From Polaribacter sp. SA4-10 (GTDB taxonomy: Bacteria; Bacteroidota; Bacteroidia; Flavobacteriales; Flavobacteriaceae): 64,000 bases of DNA. A program made the translations under genes and the position numbers. Positions 43,526 through 52,124 of this stretch are shown here, piece by piece (positions within the stretch are counted from its first letter, which is position 1; each line of letters starts with the position of its first letter). Under the pieces are notes generated by a model, which was given only the letters and a program-made list of their open reading frames with translations, was not told the origin of the DNA and ran no database searches. Location of the stretch: positions 1-64,000 of the forward strand of contig NZ_CP019331.1 of NCBI RefSeq assembly GCF_002163835.1, in the 5' to 3' direction.

Positions 43526-44794
43526 TTATTTTATTATTATTTTATCTGTAGAAATTTTATTGTTAGTGTACTTAGCTTTTATAATATAAACACCACTTGA
43601 CAAATTACCTAAATAAATTTTATTAAAACTATTAAATTTATTAAAAACTAGTCTTCCTGAAATATCTAAAATAGCAATTTCACTTATTAATTCATTATTT
43701 TTTATTGTAATGTGATCTATTACAGGGTTTGGGGAGATACTTATACTGTTATTAGTTTTTATGTTAGCTACTCCTAAACTAGAATCTTTAATGATTATAA
43801 TTTTATTGTCATTAGTATTAAATGCATAACAATTATTTCCACAGGTAATTAAATTTTTAGCTTCCTCAGTAGTTTGATGAACTGTTAAGTTGTCAAAAAG
43901 TAAAAATGTGTTTGGATTAAATCGTTTAAAATTGATAGTGCCAGATTCGAAGTTAGCAAAACAAACTAAGTTATTTAGTGAGTCATAAGTTATTGGACCA
44001 TCTATGTTTGAAAAACTTCCGATTACAAATGGGGCGCTAGTAATATCTACCACTTTACCGTTGTCAGAGTATATTCGATTATTATTATTATTACTTTTAG
44101 AATTAGAACTGCTTCCATGGTAAATAAAATCAACACCAAATCCCGATAAAACATTTTGAGTTACACTTGTATTTGTAATACCCGAATTATCAATAGCATG
44201 TCTTCTAAGGCCAAACTCTGTACTTTCATTATTAAAACCTATTAAAGAATTTTGGGAATCAAATTCTATTTTATTACTTCCACTATGATCTGGTGTTGTA
44301 ATAGAACGTAATTTATTATCATCATATATAGCAATTCCTTCATGTCGTGGTGAGAAACCAATGTTCTTTCTAGAAACTGCTATTGTTGTTGACTTATTTG
44401 GCATAACTTCAATATCTTCTGCATAATAAGACCCTGAAAAAGAATCTGTACCTAAGCTAAATTGCAGTCCGGCAGTCTGTGTAGAGACAATAAACCTCCT
44501 TACAAGAGAAGCGCCACTAAAACCACTGTAAATATATTCACCATTATCAGCAATCGCTAAAACAGTTGGTTCACTTCCTATAAAAATAGTTTTTTCTAAT
44601 TCATTTGTAGACGGATTTATAATTCCAATACTATTTCCATTTGATCCATTTGAACTTGGGATAGAAACATATATTCTATCAGTATTTGAGTCATACACTA
44701 AGTCATTTGTATGAATATTTATAGAAGATATTTGAAATTGAGAAAAAGAAAATATACTTTTTAGTAAAAAAATGCTTAATAAAAAAAACCTCAT
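43526..44794 (-). CDS. T9SS-secreted protein with type A sorting domain
   Basis: A 422-aa secreted protein. The signal peptide (residues 1-18, ending FSFSQ) precedes a repetitive beta-rich region (about 20-330) with YVSIPSS, GIINPSTNELEKTI and YIYSGFSG, a pattern seen in beta-propeller proteins. The last 75 residues form a type IX sorting domain: SISPNPVIDHITIKN, EIAILDISGRLVF, LSSGVYIIKAKY and a basic KIIIK end. The role is unknown; possibly adhesion or binding at the surface. It lies alone between the mutase and GT2 genes. Confidence 0.82.
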   Translation of the reverse strand: MRFFLLSIFLLKSIFSFSQFQISSINIHTNDLVYDSNTDRIYVSIPSSNGSNGNSIGIINPSTNELEKTIFIGSEPTVLAIADNGEYIYSGFSGASLVRRFIVSTQTAGLQFSLGTDSFSGSYYAEDIEVMPNKSTTIAVSRKNIGFSPRHEGIAIYDDNKLRSITTPDHSGSNKIEFDSQNSLIGFNNESTEFGLRRHAIDNSGITNTSVTQNVLSGFGVDFIYHGSSSNSKSNNNNNRIYSDNGKVVDITSAPFVIGSFSNIDGPITYDSLNNLVCFANFESGTINFKRFNPNTFLLFDNLTVHQTTEEAKNLITCGNNCYAFNTNDNKIIIIKDSSLGVANIKTNNSISISPNPVIDHITIKNNELISEIAILDISGRLVFNKFNSFNKIYLGNLSSGVYIIKAKYTNNKISTDKIIIK

Positions 44795-44840
44795 AAAATT
44801 TATTATTAAATGGTTGTAAAAAATAAATAAAAATATTTTT

Positions 44841-45797
44841 TTAGAAATTAATTTTTTCTTTAATGGTATAATGTTTTTCGTTGTTTTTTGTTTTTATTAT
44901 AAGTTCTCCAATAAAACCTGCCAAAAATAACAAAGTACCTAATATCATAGAAGTAAGTGCTATATAAAACCAAGGATTATTAGTAACTAAAATTGTTTTT
45001 ACACCATTAAAAACATTGTAGAGTTTGTAAACTCCAATATAAAATGCAGATATGATTCCAAATAGAAACATTAATGTTCCCCAAAGTCCAAAAATGTGCA
45101 TCGGTCTTTTTCCGAATTTGGATAAAAACGAAATCGTAATTAAATCTAAGAAACCATTTACAAAACGGTCCATTCCAAATTTAGTTTCGCCATATTTTCT
45201 AGCTTGATGCTGAACAATTTTTTCACCAATTTTAGTAAAACCTTCGTTTTTAGCTAGAACAGGAATATACCTGTGCATTTCTCCACTAACTTTTACAGTT
45301 TTAATTACTTCGTTCTTGTAGGCTTTTAAACCACAATTAAAATCGTGTAATTTTAATCCTGAAGTTTTTCTTGCCGCAGCATTAAATAATTTTGATGGAA
45401 TATTTTTAGTGATAACATTATCATAACGCTTCTTTTTCCAACCAGAAATAAGATCAAAATTTTTATCAATAATTAAATTGTAAAGTTCAGGAATTTCTTC
45501 TGGATTGTCTTGTAGATCTGCATCCATTGTTATTACAACACGTCCTTGAGCAAGACTAAAACCAGCATCTAATGCTTGACTTTTTCCATAGTTTTTTTGA
45601 AAACGAATTCCTTTTACAGGTTTGTTTTCTTCGGAGAGTTCTTCAATAACTTTCCAAGAGGTATCTGTACTGCCATCATCAATAAAAATTATTTCATATA
45701 AATAACGATTGGATTGCATAACTTTTGCAATCCAATCGTGTAATTCTTGTAATGATTCCTCTTCATTTAGAAGCGGTATAACCACTGAAATATCCAT
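44841..45797 (-). CDS. Glycosyltransferase family 2 with C-terminal membrane helices
   Basis: A 318-aa GT2 enzyme of the DPM1/ArnC/GtrB type, which moves a sugar from a nucleotide donor to undecaprenyl phosphate or a related lipid. VVIPLLNEEESLQELHDW and VITMDADLQDNPEEIPELY (D-x-D metal site) mark the GT-A domain. Two C-terminal helices (about 232-255 and 278-305) anchor it to the inner membrane, and the conserved RKYGETKFGM lies just before them. It follows the DUF4199 gene by 52 bases on the same strand, a pairing frequent in Flavobacteriia. Confidence 0.9.
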   Translation of the reverse strand: MDISVVIPLLNEEESLQELHDWIAKVMQSNRYLYEIIFIDDGSTDTSWKVIEELSEENKPVKGIRFQKNYGKSQALDAGFSLAQGRVVITMDADLQDNPEEIPELYNLIIDKNFDLISGWKKKRYDNVITKNIPSKLFNAAARKTSGLKLHDFNCGLKAYKNEVIKTVKVSGEMHRYIPVLAKNEGFTKIGEKIVQHQARKYGETKFGMDRFVNGFLDLITISFLSKFGKRPMHIFGLWGTLMFLFGIISAFYIGVYKLYNVFNGVKTILVTNNPWFYIALTSMILGTLLFLAGFIGELIIKTKNNEKHYTIKEKINF

Positions 45798-45849
45798 GTA
45801 GTATTATTTGAAGTTTTAAAACGTGTAAATTTAAAACTTTATAATTTTA

Positions 45850-46371
45850 TTAATAATTTTCCTCTTCAGTTTTTTTCATTATTGCAGCTGCAATTGCAGA
45901 AACGATAAATCCACCAATAGCACTACCAATTATTCCCATTGCTGCCATAATTCCTGGAGATTGAAACTTTTTACCAATTTCATTCGCATTTTCAATTTGC
46001 TCTTCAGTCATCCCTTGATCTAAAAATTTTTGATTTTGAACTTCCATTATTTGACTCATAAATTCTGGTTCTATAAAGTTCATGAAAACATAATTATATA
46101 TAACACCAATTAATGCTGCTACTATTGCAATTCCTACACCTATCTTAACTCCTTGTCCCCAAGATAAAAAACCGCCATTTACTTCTTTAAATTTTTTAAT
46201 TCCAAAAACTATAAGTCCTATAAATAAAGCTCCAGAGATAACGGATGTAGACCAATGTGGATCTAAATGCATACCCATAGCATATAAAGTTAAACTAAGT
46301 AACACACTTGCAACCCCTAGAATTACACCGTTGTTTATTATAAGATTTTTACTATTCGCTTGATTTTCCAT
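45850..46371 (-). CDS. DUF4199 family membrane protein
   Basis: A 173-aa polytopic inner-membrane protein with four predicted helices (about 13-32, 40-57, 72-95, 138-160). LSLTLYAMG, WGQGVKIGVGIAIVAALIGV and the linker EPEFMSQIMEVQNQKFLDQG with a following TEEQIE are typical of DUF4199. It precedes GT2 on the same strand. No function is established for the family; the constant pairing with a lipid-linked glycosyltransferase suggests a helper role in envelope glycan assembly, which is inference. Confidence 0.85.
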   Translation of the reverse strand: MENQANSKNLIINNGVILGVASVLLSLTLYAMGMHLDPHWSTSVISGALFIGLIVFGIKKFKEVNGGFLSWGQGVKIGVGIAIVAALIGVIYNYVFMNFIEPEFMSQIMEVQNQKFLDQGMTEEQIENANEIGKKFQSPGIMAAMGIIGSAIGGFIVSAIAAAIMKKTEEENY

Positions 46372-46513
46372 TTTTAAAAGTTTAGTTGATTATACAAATA
46401 TATTCATTTCATTTTGATAGTTTTTGTTTTTTGTTAAACTTTATAAACCATCAAAACAATTTATTAGTAGTCAGGCTTTTAAAAAAGTTACAAAAATTTT
46501 AATAATTTTTTAA

Positions 46514-46543
46514 TTGTTAAAATAAAAATCTGTTGTAAATTTG
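46514..46543 (+). promoter_or_regulatory. Promoter of the SRP RNA gene
   Basis: TTG (46514-46516), 19 bp, TAAATTTG (46536-46543), then GCA. The RNA would start a few bases later, near 46547. Confidence 0.78.
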
Positions 46544-46546
46544 CAG

Positions 46547-46650
46547 CGGCAAGTCCTACACAACTAGCTCCCTTTGAATCCTCCAGGGCGGGAACGCAGC
46601 AAAGGTATTAGGTTGTAGCGGTGTGATGTAGGTAGCTTGCCATTTTTTTT
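46547..46650 (+). ncRNA. ffs: Signal recognition particle RNA, small bacterial type
   Basis: About 100-base RNA that binds Ffh and, with FtsY (58173), targets membrane proteins. The outer stem GGCAAG (46548-46553) pairs with CTTGCC (46636-46641), followed directly by a T9 terminator tail. The inner hairpin contains the conserved symmetric and asymmetric loops, seen as CCAGGGCGGGAACGCAGCAA around 46583-46602. A well-formed promoter precedes it. Ends are estimated from the promoter and T run. Confidence 0.9.
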
Positions 46651-46810
46651 TGTTCTGAAGTCTCGTTCAGAATAACGCTAAATTTACTTCTTAAAATTTA
46701 GATTCCTTGGTTAACTTTTATGATATTTGCAGAACTATTAAAGAATTCTAAAATTGAATATTTAAAAATTTAATTTTGAGTTACTTAACCATTCAATCAT
46801 TTAATAATCA

Positions 46811-47614
46811 ATGTCTAAAGTTGTTTTAGTTACTGGTGCTTCTTCAGGAATAGGAAAATCGATTGCTACTTTTTTATCTAAAAAAGGATGTAAAGTTTAT
46901 GGCACAAGTAGAAATCCTAAAGAAATAGAAAGTTTTAATTTTGAATTGATTGCCTTAGATGTTTTAAATATTGAGACAATTAAAAAGGCAACAGCATTTA
47001 TTATTGAAAAAGAAGGAAGGTTAGATGTTTTAGTAAATAATGCTGGAATGGGAATTACAGGTCCAATAGAAGATACACCTACAGAAGAAATGCGTGCAGT
47101 TTTTAATACAAATTTCTTTGGTGCTATTGATGTAATGAAAGCTATTTTACCACAAATGCGTAAACAAAAATCTGGAACAATTATAAATGTAACTTCTATT
47201 GCGGGTTATATGGGTTTACCTTTTAGAGGTTTGTATTCTGCAACAAAAGGAGCTTTAGAGTTAGTTACTGAATCAGCAAGAATGGAAGTGAAAAGTTTTG
47301 GAATTAATATTGTTAATGTTGCTCCTGGAGATTTTGCAACCAATATTGCAGCAGGACGTTACCATACACCCGTTTTTGAAAAATCTGCATACAAAGAGAA
47401 ATACCAAGAGAATTTAGATTTAATGGATAGCCATGTAGTTCATGGAATGGATCCTATAGAAATGGCAAAAACTGTTTTTAAGATTATAAATACTAAAAAC
47501 CCGAAAGTACATTACAAAGTTGGCGGATTTATGGAGAAATTCTCTATTGTTTTAAAAAGAATTTTACCAGATAAAATGTACGAAAAATTATTAATGAATC
47601 ATTATAAATTATAA
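46811..47614 (+). CDS. SDR family oxidoreductase
   Basis: A 267-aa classical short-chain dehydrogenase. The NAD(P) loop is TGASSGIGKSIA, with NNAGMGITG and the catalytic Ser (VTSIAG) and Tyr-x3-Lys (YSATKGALE). The C-terminal part ends in an amphipathic segment (KFSIVLKRILPDKMYEKLL) common in SDRs of the retinol/3-ketoacyl-type, possibly membrane-associated. It stands alone between the SRP RNA and repeat copy B. Substrate unknown; different from the SDR at 31235. Confidence 0.86.
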   Translation: MSKVVLVTGASSGIGKSIATFLSKKGCKVYGTSRNPKEIESFNFELIALDVLNIETIKKATAFIIEKEGRLDVLVNNAGMGITGPIEDTPTEEMRAVFNTNFFGAIDVMKAILPQMRKQKSGTIINVTSIAGYMGLPFRGLYSATKGALELVTESARMEVKSFGINIVNVAPGDFATNIAAGRYHTPVFEKSAYKEKYQENLDLMDSHVVHGMDPIEMAKTVFKIINTKNPKVHYKVGGFMEKFSIVLKRILPDKMYEKLLMNHYKL

Positions 47615-47621
47615 AGTTGCC

Positions 47622-47783
47622 TTGCGTTAGGGATTGAAGTGGCATCCTTTTTTATGTCAGTTTTAGTTTTTTTGTTTTGAAATGATAATGGAAAAATAAA
47701 AAAGTACCGAGAACAAATAAAAAAGATATAACAAAAAGCCCGACTTGGTCCTGAACGCTTTCAGGATAAAGTAACGCCCAAAT
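47622..47783 (-). repeat. Composite intergenic repeat, copy B (inverted)
   Basis: Read on the minus strand it begins TTTGGGCGTTACTTTATCC, continues TGAAAGCGTTCAGGACCAAG and CGGGCTTTTTG, and ends CACTTCAATCCCTAACGCAA. The first 50 bases match copy C closely and the last 25 match copy A; the AT-rich middle is unlike either. It fills the gap between the SDR and transaldolase-like genes. Confidence 0.78.
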
Positions 47784-47813
47784 TATTAATAACACAACAT
47801 AAATAGATACAAA

Positions 47814-48467
47814 ATGAAATTTTTTATTGACACAGCAAATTTAGATCAGATTAAAGAAGCGCAAGCTTTAGGAATTTTGGATGGTGTAACTACAAATCCG
47901 TCTTTAATGGCAAAAGAAGGAATTACTGGAGAAGCAAATATTATTAACCATTACAAAGAAATTTGTGAGTTGGTTGATGGTGATGTTTCTGCGGAAGTTA
48001 TTTCTACAGATTTTGATGGAATGGTTAGAGAAGGAGAGGCTTTAGCAGCTTTAAATCCTCAGATTGTTGTAAAATTACCTATGATTAAAGATGGTGTAAA
48101 AGCATGTAAATATTTCTCTTCTAAAGGAATAAAAACAAACGTGACATTAGTGTTTTCTGCAGGACAAGCTTTATTAGCTGCAAAAGCAGGTGCAACATAT
48201 GTTTCTCCATTTATTGGACGTTTAGACGATATTTCTACAGACGGAATGAACTTAATTTCTGAGATTCGTTTGATTTATGATAATTATGGTTTTGAAACTC
48301 AAATTTTAGCAGCTTCTGTGCGTAATACAATGCATATTATTAATTGTGCAAAATTAGGATCTGACGTTATGACTGGACCTTTAAGTGCAATTGAAGGTTT
48401 GTTAAAACACCCTTTAACAGATAGTGGTTTGGCTACGTTTTTAGCAGATTATAAAAAAGGGAACTAA
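47814..48467 (+). CDS. fsa: Transaldolase-like / fructose-6-phosphate aldolase
   Basis: A 217-aa TalC/FSA-type protein. MKFFIDTANLDQIKEAQ and GVTTNPSLMAKEG open the barrel, and the Schiff-base lysine is in VVKLPMIKDGVKAC. Later VTLVFSAGQALLAAKAGA and ASVRNTMHI are conserved. The short form (about 215 aa) includes both transaldolases and FSA; it is often annotated as fructose-6-phosphate aldolase in Flavobacteriia, but transaldolase activity in the pentose phosphate pathway is equally possible. It is monocistronic, with repeat copy B upstream. Confidence 0.9.
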   Translation: MKFFIDTANLDQIKEAQALGILDGVTTNPSLMAKEGITGEANIINHYKEICELVDGDVSAEVISTDFDGMVREGEALAALNPQIVVKLPMIKDGVKACKYFSSKGIKTNVTLVFSAGQALLAAKAGATYVSPFIGRLDDISTDGMNLISEIRLIYDNYGFETQILAASVRNTMHIINCAKLGSDVMTGPLSAIEGLLKHPLTDSGLATFLADYKKGN

Positions 48468-48583
48468 AAGAAGTTAATAGCTTCTTTTAATTATTAGTTG
48501 TGAGTTGTTAGTTTTTAGTACGCACTCAAAACTTAAAATTAATAACTCATAATTTTTTAATCTTTTGTAAAAGGTTAAAACCT

Positions 48584-50239
48584 ATGTATCCAAGAAAAGA
48601 ACTCGCACAAATCGTAATTTCAGCTTGTTATCAATTTAATATTGATACGGTTGTTGTTTCTCCAGGTTCACGTAATGCTCCTTTAACTATTGGTTTTTCC
48701 AATCATCCAGAAATTGAAGTTTTAAGTGTAGTTGATGAGCGTTGTGCTGCTTTTTTTGCTTTAGGAATTGCGCAACAAACTCAGAAACCTGTTGCAATTG
48801 TTTGTACTTCTGGCTCTGCGTTGTTAAATTATTATCCTGCAATTGCAGAAGCTTTTTATAGTGATATTCCGTTAGTTGTAATTTCTGCAGACAGACCAAA
48901 ACATTTGATTGATATTGGAGATGGACAAACAATTCGTCAAGAAAATGTGTTTGAAAATCATATACTGTTTTCTGCAAACTTGATTGAAGATTCTAAACTT
49001 AAAACTGAAAATTTACAACTTATAAGTAAAGCTTTACAAATAGCCGTTTCTCAAAAAGGGCCTATTCATATAAATGTTCCTTTTGATGAGCCTTTGTATG
49101 AAACAGCAGCAGTGCTAGAGAATTTTGATTTCTCAGATGTCATTGCGCGTGAAACGAAGCAATCTGTTAATTATAAAGAATTGTCTAAAATTTGGAATTC
49201 ATCAACTAAAAAAATGATTTTGGTTGGAGTGCATTATCCAGATACTGAATTACAGCAATTAATTAACCATTTTACAGAAGATGCAGCTGTTTTAATTTTA
49301 ACTGAAACTACTTCTAATTTACACCTTAAAAAAGGAGTAAATTCTATAGATCAGTTAATTTTTTCTTTAGATGAAGCACAATTTAAAGAGTTACAACCAG
49401 AGGTTTTAATCACTTTTGGAGGAATGATTATTTCTAAAAAAATAAAACAATTTTTAAGAAACTTTCAACCAAAGCATCATTGGAATATTGATGAGAAAAA
49501 AGCAACAAATACCTTTTTTTGCTTGTCGGAATTTATAAAAACAAAACCTGTAGACTTCTTTTTAAATTTTAGTAAATACATTTCAAAAAAAGAGAACGAT
49601 TATCAACAAAAATGGTTGCAAGTTCGTGATGAAAAACGGAAAAAACAGCAACAATTTTTAGAGAAAGCACCACATTCTGATTTTAAAGTTTTTGAGCAGG
49701 TTTTAGAAAGTATTCCTACTAATTCTCAGTTGCAAATTAGTAATAGTTCTATTATTAGATATGCGCAATTATTTAGTATCAAGGAAACATTGAAGGTCTT
49801 TTGCAATAGAGGAACAAGTGGAATTGATGGAAGTACAAGTACAGCAATCGGAGCTGCATTTGCATCAAAAAAGCAAACTGTTTTTATTACGGGAGATTTA
49901 AGTTTTTTCTATGATAGTAATGCATTGTGGAACAATAATATTCCTAATGATTTTAGAATTATTTTAATTAATAATTCTGGTGGAGGAATTTTTAAGATTA
50001 TTCCGGGTCCAGCAACGACAAATGCAGCTAAATATTTTGAAACTCCACATTGTTTAACAGCAGAACATTTGTGTAAAATGTACGAGCTAGATTATTTACA
50101 AGCACATTCTACAACAACAGTAGCAGCCCAATTAAAAGGTTTTTATGAAACATCAGAAAAACCAAAAATATTAGAAATCTTTACGCCAAGTGAAGAAAAT
50201 AATTTAATTTTATCAGCATATTTTAAACATATACAGTAA
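48584..50239 (+). CDS. menD: SEPHCHC synthase (menaquinone biosynthesis)
   Basis: Thiamine-diphosphate enzyme that joins isochorismate and 2-oxoglutarate in menaquinone synthesis. The 551-aa protein has the pyrimidine domain (VVVSPGSRNAPLTIGF, VDERCAAFFALGIAQ, the catalytic Glu region), the central domain and the PP domain with FITGDLSFFYDSNALWNN (Mg-binding GD..N). An in-frame stretch of about 11 codons (VIARETKQSV, residues 186-195) in the linker between the first two domains looks like a translated dispersed repeat. The stop overlaps the next gene by 1 base (TAATG). MenB lies 2 kb downstream, separated by an opposite-strand gene. Confidence 0.93.
   Translation: MYPRKELAQIVISACYQFNIDTVVVSPGSRNAPLTIGFSNHPEIEVLSVVDERCAAFFALGIAQQTQKPVAIVCTSGSALLNYYPAIAEAFYSDIPLVVISADRPKHLIDIGDGQTIRQENVFENHILFSANLIEDSKLKTENLQLISKALQIAVSQKGPIHINVPFDEPLYETAAVLENFDFSDVIARETKQSVNYKELSKIWNSSTKKMILVGVHYPDTELQQLINHFTEDAAVLILTETTSNLHLKKGVNSIDQLIFSLDEAQFKELQPEVLITFGGMIISKKIKQFLRNFQPKHHWNIDEKKATNTFFCLSEFIKTKPVDFFLNFSKYISKKENDYQQKWLQVRDEKRKKQQQFLEKAPHSDFKVFEQVLESIPTNSQLQISNSSIIRYAQLFSIKETLKVFCNRGTSGIDGSTSTAIGAAFASKKQTVFITGDLSFFYDSNALWNNNIPNDFRIILINNSGGGIFKIIPGPATTNAAKYFETPHCLTAEHLCKMYELDYLQAHSTTTVAAQLKGFYETSEKPKILEIFTPSEENNLILSAYFKHIQ
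49138..49170 (+). repeat. Repeat-like insertion inside menD
   Basis: GTCATTGCGCGTGAAACGAA and the following GCAATCTGTTA resemble the intergenic GTCATTGCGAGGnACGAAGCAATC repeat that I recall from many Bacteroidota genomes. Outer ATTGC and GCAAT are inverted. It stays in frame with menD, adding VIARETKQSV. Identity to the repeat is from memory. Confidence 0.55.
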
Positions 50240-50736
50240 TGGATTTACAAGAAGATTTTAAAGAAGGAGAAGATAATTTAGAAGAAGGAGAAGCTACTTC
50301 TCAAGAGCAAGAAATGTACTTGAAAGAAGGAGATAAGGTAAGCTTAGTAATTGAAACAGAAACTGGTTTAGGGTATACTGTCTTAATTAATGAAGAGTTT
50401 GATGGTTTGCTTTTTAGAAGTGAGGTTTTTCAGGAATTAGAAGAAAACATGGAAGTTACCGGTTATGTTAAAAACATACGTGAAGATGGTAAAATAGATG
50501 TTTCACTTCGTCCTCAAGGTTTTAGAAATGTTATTGATTCCGATGTGGAAAAAGTGATGAAGAGATTAAAAGATAGTAGAGACGGTTTTATTTTAATAAC
50601 TGATAAAAGTTCGCCAGATTCTATTCGTTTTCATATGAAAATGAGTAAAAAAGCGTTTAAAAAAGCAGTTGGAAATCTTTATAAACAAAAACTAATTGAC
50701 ATTGAGTCTGATAGAATTGTGTTGGTGAAGAAATAG
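50239..50736 (+). CDS. S1-like/winged-helix RNA-binding protein (CvfB-related)
   Basis: A 165-aa protein resembling the C-terminal part of CvfB/YitL. After an acidic N-terminal 30 residues, one S1-like OB domain (about 30-90; GDKVSLVIETETGLGYTVLI, NMEVTGYVKNIREDGKIDVS) is followed by a winged helix (about 105-165; FHMKMSKKAFKKAVGNLYKQ). The usual first S1-like domains of CvfB are missing. Its ATG overlaps the menD stop by 1 base, so the two are coupled. It may regulate RNA or translation; the link with menaquinone is unexplained. An array of short repeats follows the stop. Confidence 0.75.
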   Translation: MDLQEDFKEGEDNLEEGEATSQEQEMYLKEGDKVSLVIETETGLGYTVLINEEFDGLLFRSEVFQELEENMEVTGYVKNIREDGKIDVSLRPQGFRNVIDSDVEKVMKRLKDSRDGFILITDKSSPDSIRFHMKMSKKAFKKAVGNLYKQKLIDIESDRIVLVKK

Positions 50737-50845
50737 TTTTGAGTGTTCAGTCTTCAGTGAACAGTATTATTCAGCAGGCAGTTTTCAGTCAGTTATTTAA
50801 ACGTATTATAATAATTGTTTTTCTAATTTTTATAAATTACATTTT

Positions 50846-50894
50846 GCTAACTGCTAACTGCTAACTGCTAACTGCTAACTGCTAACTGCTAACT
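50846..50894. repeat. 7-bp tandem repeat, seven GCTAACT units
   Basis: Seven exact, head-to-tail copies of GCTAACT (49 bp) just before the stop of the opposite-strand esterase-like gene. Bases 50738-50790 just upstream are rich in CAGT, so the whole convergent gap 50737-50897 is simple-sequence repeat. Copy number is likely to vary between strains. Confidence 0.9.
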
Positions 50895-50897
50895 TTT

Positions 50898-52055
50898 TTA
50901 TTGTCCGCTAATTCTTAAAATGTTTTCATAAAATGCATCAGAATTTGGATCTGAAGGATCCATTTTTCCGTAACCAATTTTGTAATGATATAGTGCTTTT
51001 TTTATACGTTTTCCACTTTCGTAATATCTTCCAATATAATAATCTCCCAAAGGAGAAGTGGGGAAAAGCTTTAAAATCATTCTACCAAATTCTTTTAATT
51101 GATCTCCGTTTTCTTTTTCGATAACAATGTTTTCAATTGCGTAAATATCTTGTTCTCTTATTCCTAAGTTGCTACCAAAAAGAAATTCGATTTCTAAATA
51201 TTTGTTTTCTAAGTAGGCAATTGCATCACTAGGAGATAATTCTTTTACATTTTCATCATATTCTTCTTTAGAAATAGCCGAATAAATTTCAAAAACCTTA
51301 GTTAACGCTCTTGGTATTGCTTCACTCATAGCTGAAACACTATTTACAGTAAAAATGGTATCATTAATGAAATTGACATTTTTTAACTTTAGAGAAGATA
51401 ATCCTTTTTGAAGTTCTCCAATTTTAACCTGTTTTTTTATTGAAAATGAAGTCGAATTATTGGTATATAAATAAAAGGTGTTGTCTTCTTTTTGAAAGCG
51501 TTCTAAATTATACGCTTGAAATTGGCTTCCAATAAAGTCTGGAAAAGTAGGATTTATACAGATATAAGAATTAATAAAGGGTGCAGGTTCTTTTAAAAAA
51601 TGTGTTATCATATTTGCAGAAGTTCCTTCGCCAATCAAAGAAATAAAAGGAGAAGTTCTATAATTACTTTCCATATAAAAAATTACGTCATCATTAATAA
51701 ATTCATAAAAAGCGATGTTTTCTTGTGTTAATTTCCCTGTATTAATATTAATATAAGTATCTCTTTTTCTTGAATCCTTCATAGAAATACCAACAATAAT
51801 TTGTTTAGGTGCTTTGTCTTTTGCTGCAAAAAGCACAGAATTTCCTACATAAGCATCAAATAAATATTCAGCATCTAAAACAACTGCTAAAGGATAATTA
51901 TTATTAGCCTCTTTTTCATAGCCTTCAGGAATATAAATTTTTATATTTCTTGCAGTTCCAAGTATTTCAGAATTAATTTTTTTGTTGATAATTTTTTGTG
52001 AAAATCCACTAAAGAAAAAAAGTATACATATTAGGGTGAACGATTTCTTTATCAT
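50898..52055 (-). CDS. Esterase-like alpha/beta-hydrolase-fold protein, probably lacking the nucleophile
   Basis: A 385-aa exported protein with signal peptide (about residues 1-20). The middle resembles the putative esterase/enterochelin-hydrolase family: RNIKIYIPEGYEKEANNNYP, LAVVLDAEYLFD, IIVGISMKDSRKRD and INPTFPDF. Where the family has the G-x-S-x-G elbow, this protein reads SLIGEGTSANM (about residues 141-151), with Gly at the usual serine position. The C-terminal 110 residues look like a TPR-type helical domain (YYIGRYYESGKRIKKALYHY). It may be a binding protein rather than an esterase. It is divergent from menB. Confidence 0.75.
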   Translation of the reverse strand: MIKKSFTLICILFFFSGFSQKIINKKINSEILGTARNIKIYIPEGYEKEANNNYPLAVVLDAEYLFDAYVGNSVLFAAKDKAPKQIIVGISMKDSRKRDTYININTGKLTQENIAFYEFINDDVIFYMESNYRTSPFISLIGEGTSANMITHFLKEPAPFINSYICINPTFPDFIGSQFQAYNLERFQKEDNTFYLYTNNSTSFSIKKQVKIGELQKGLSSLKLKNVNFINDTIFTVNSVSAMSEAIPRALTKVFEIYSAISKEEYDENVKELSPSDAIAYLENKYLEIEFLFGSNLGIREQDIYAIENIVIEKENGDQLKEFGRMILKLFPTSPLGDYYIGRYYESGKRIKKALYHYKIGYGKMDPSDPNSDAFYENILRISGQ

Positions 52056-52124
52056 AAATTTGACTCTTTTATTTTTGTAACCAATTATTTTGTTCTTCTA
52101 CAAGAACGTCCAAAATACAAAATT

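Noticed and set aside
48687..48977. A 96-aa minus-strand open frame within menD
   Set aside because: Low-complexity Gln- and Leu-rich composition of an antisense shadow; the menD frame has clear motifs.
50846..50894. Possible CRISPR array
   Set aside because: The repeat unit is only 7 bases with no spacers and there are no cas genes; it is a simple tandem repeat.
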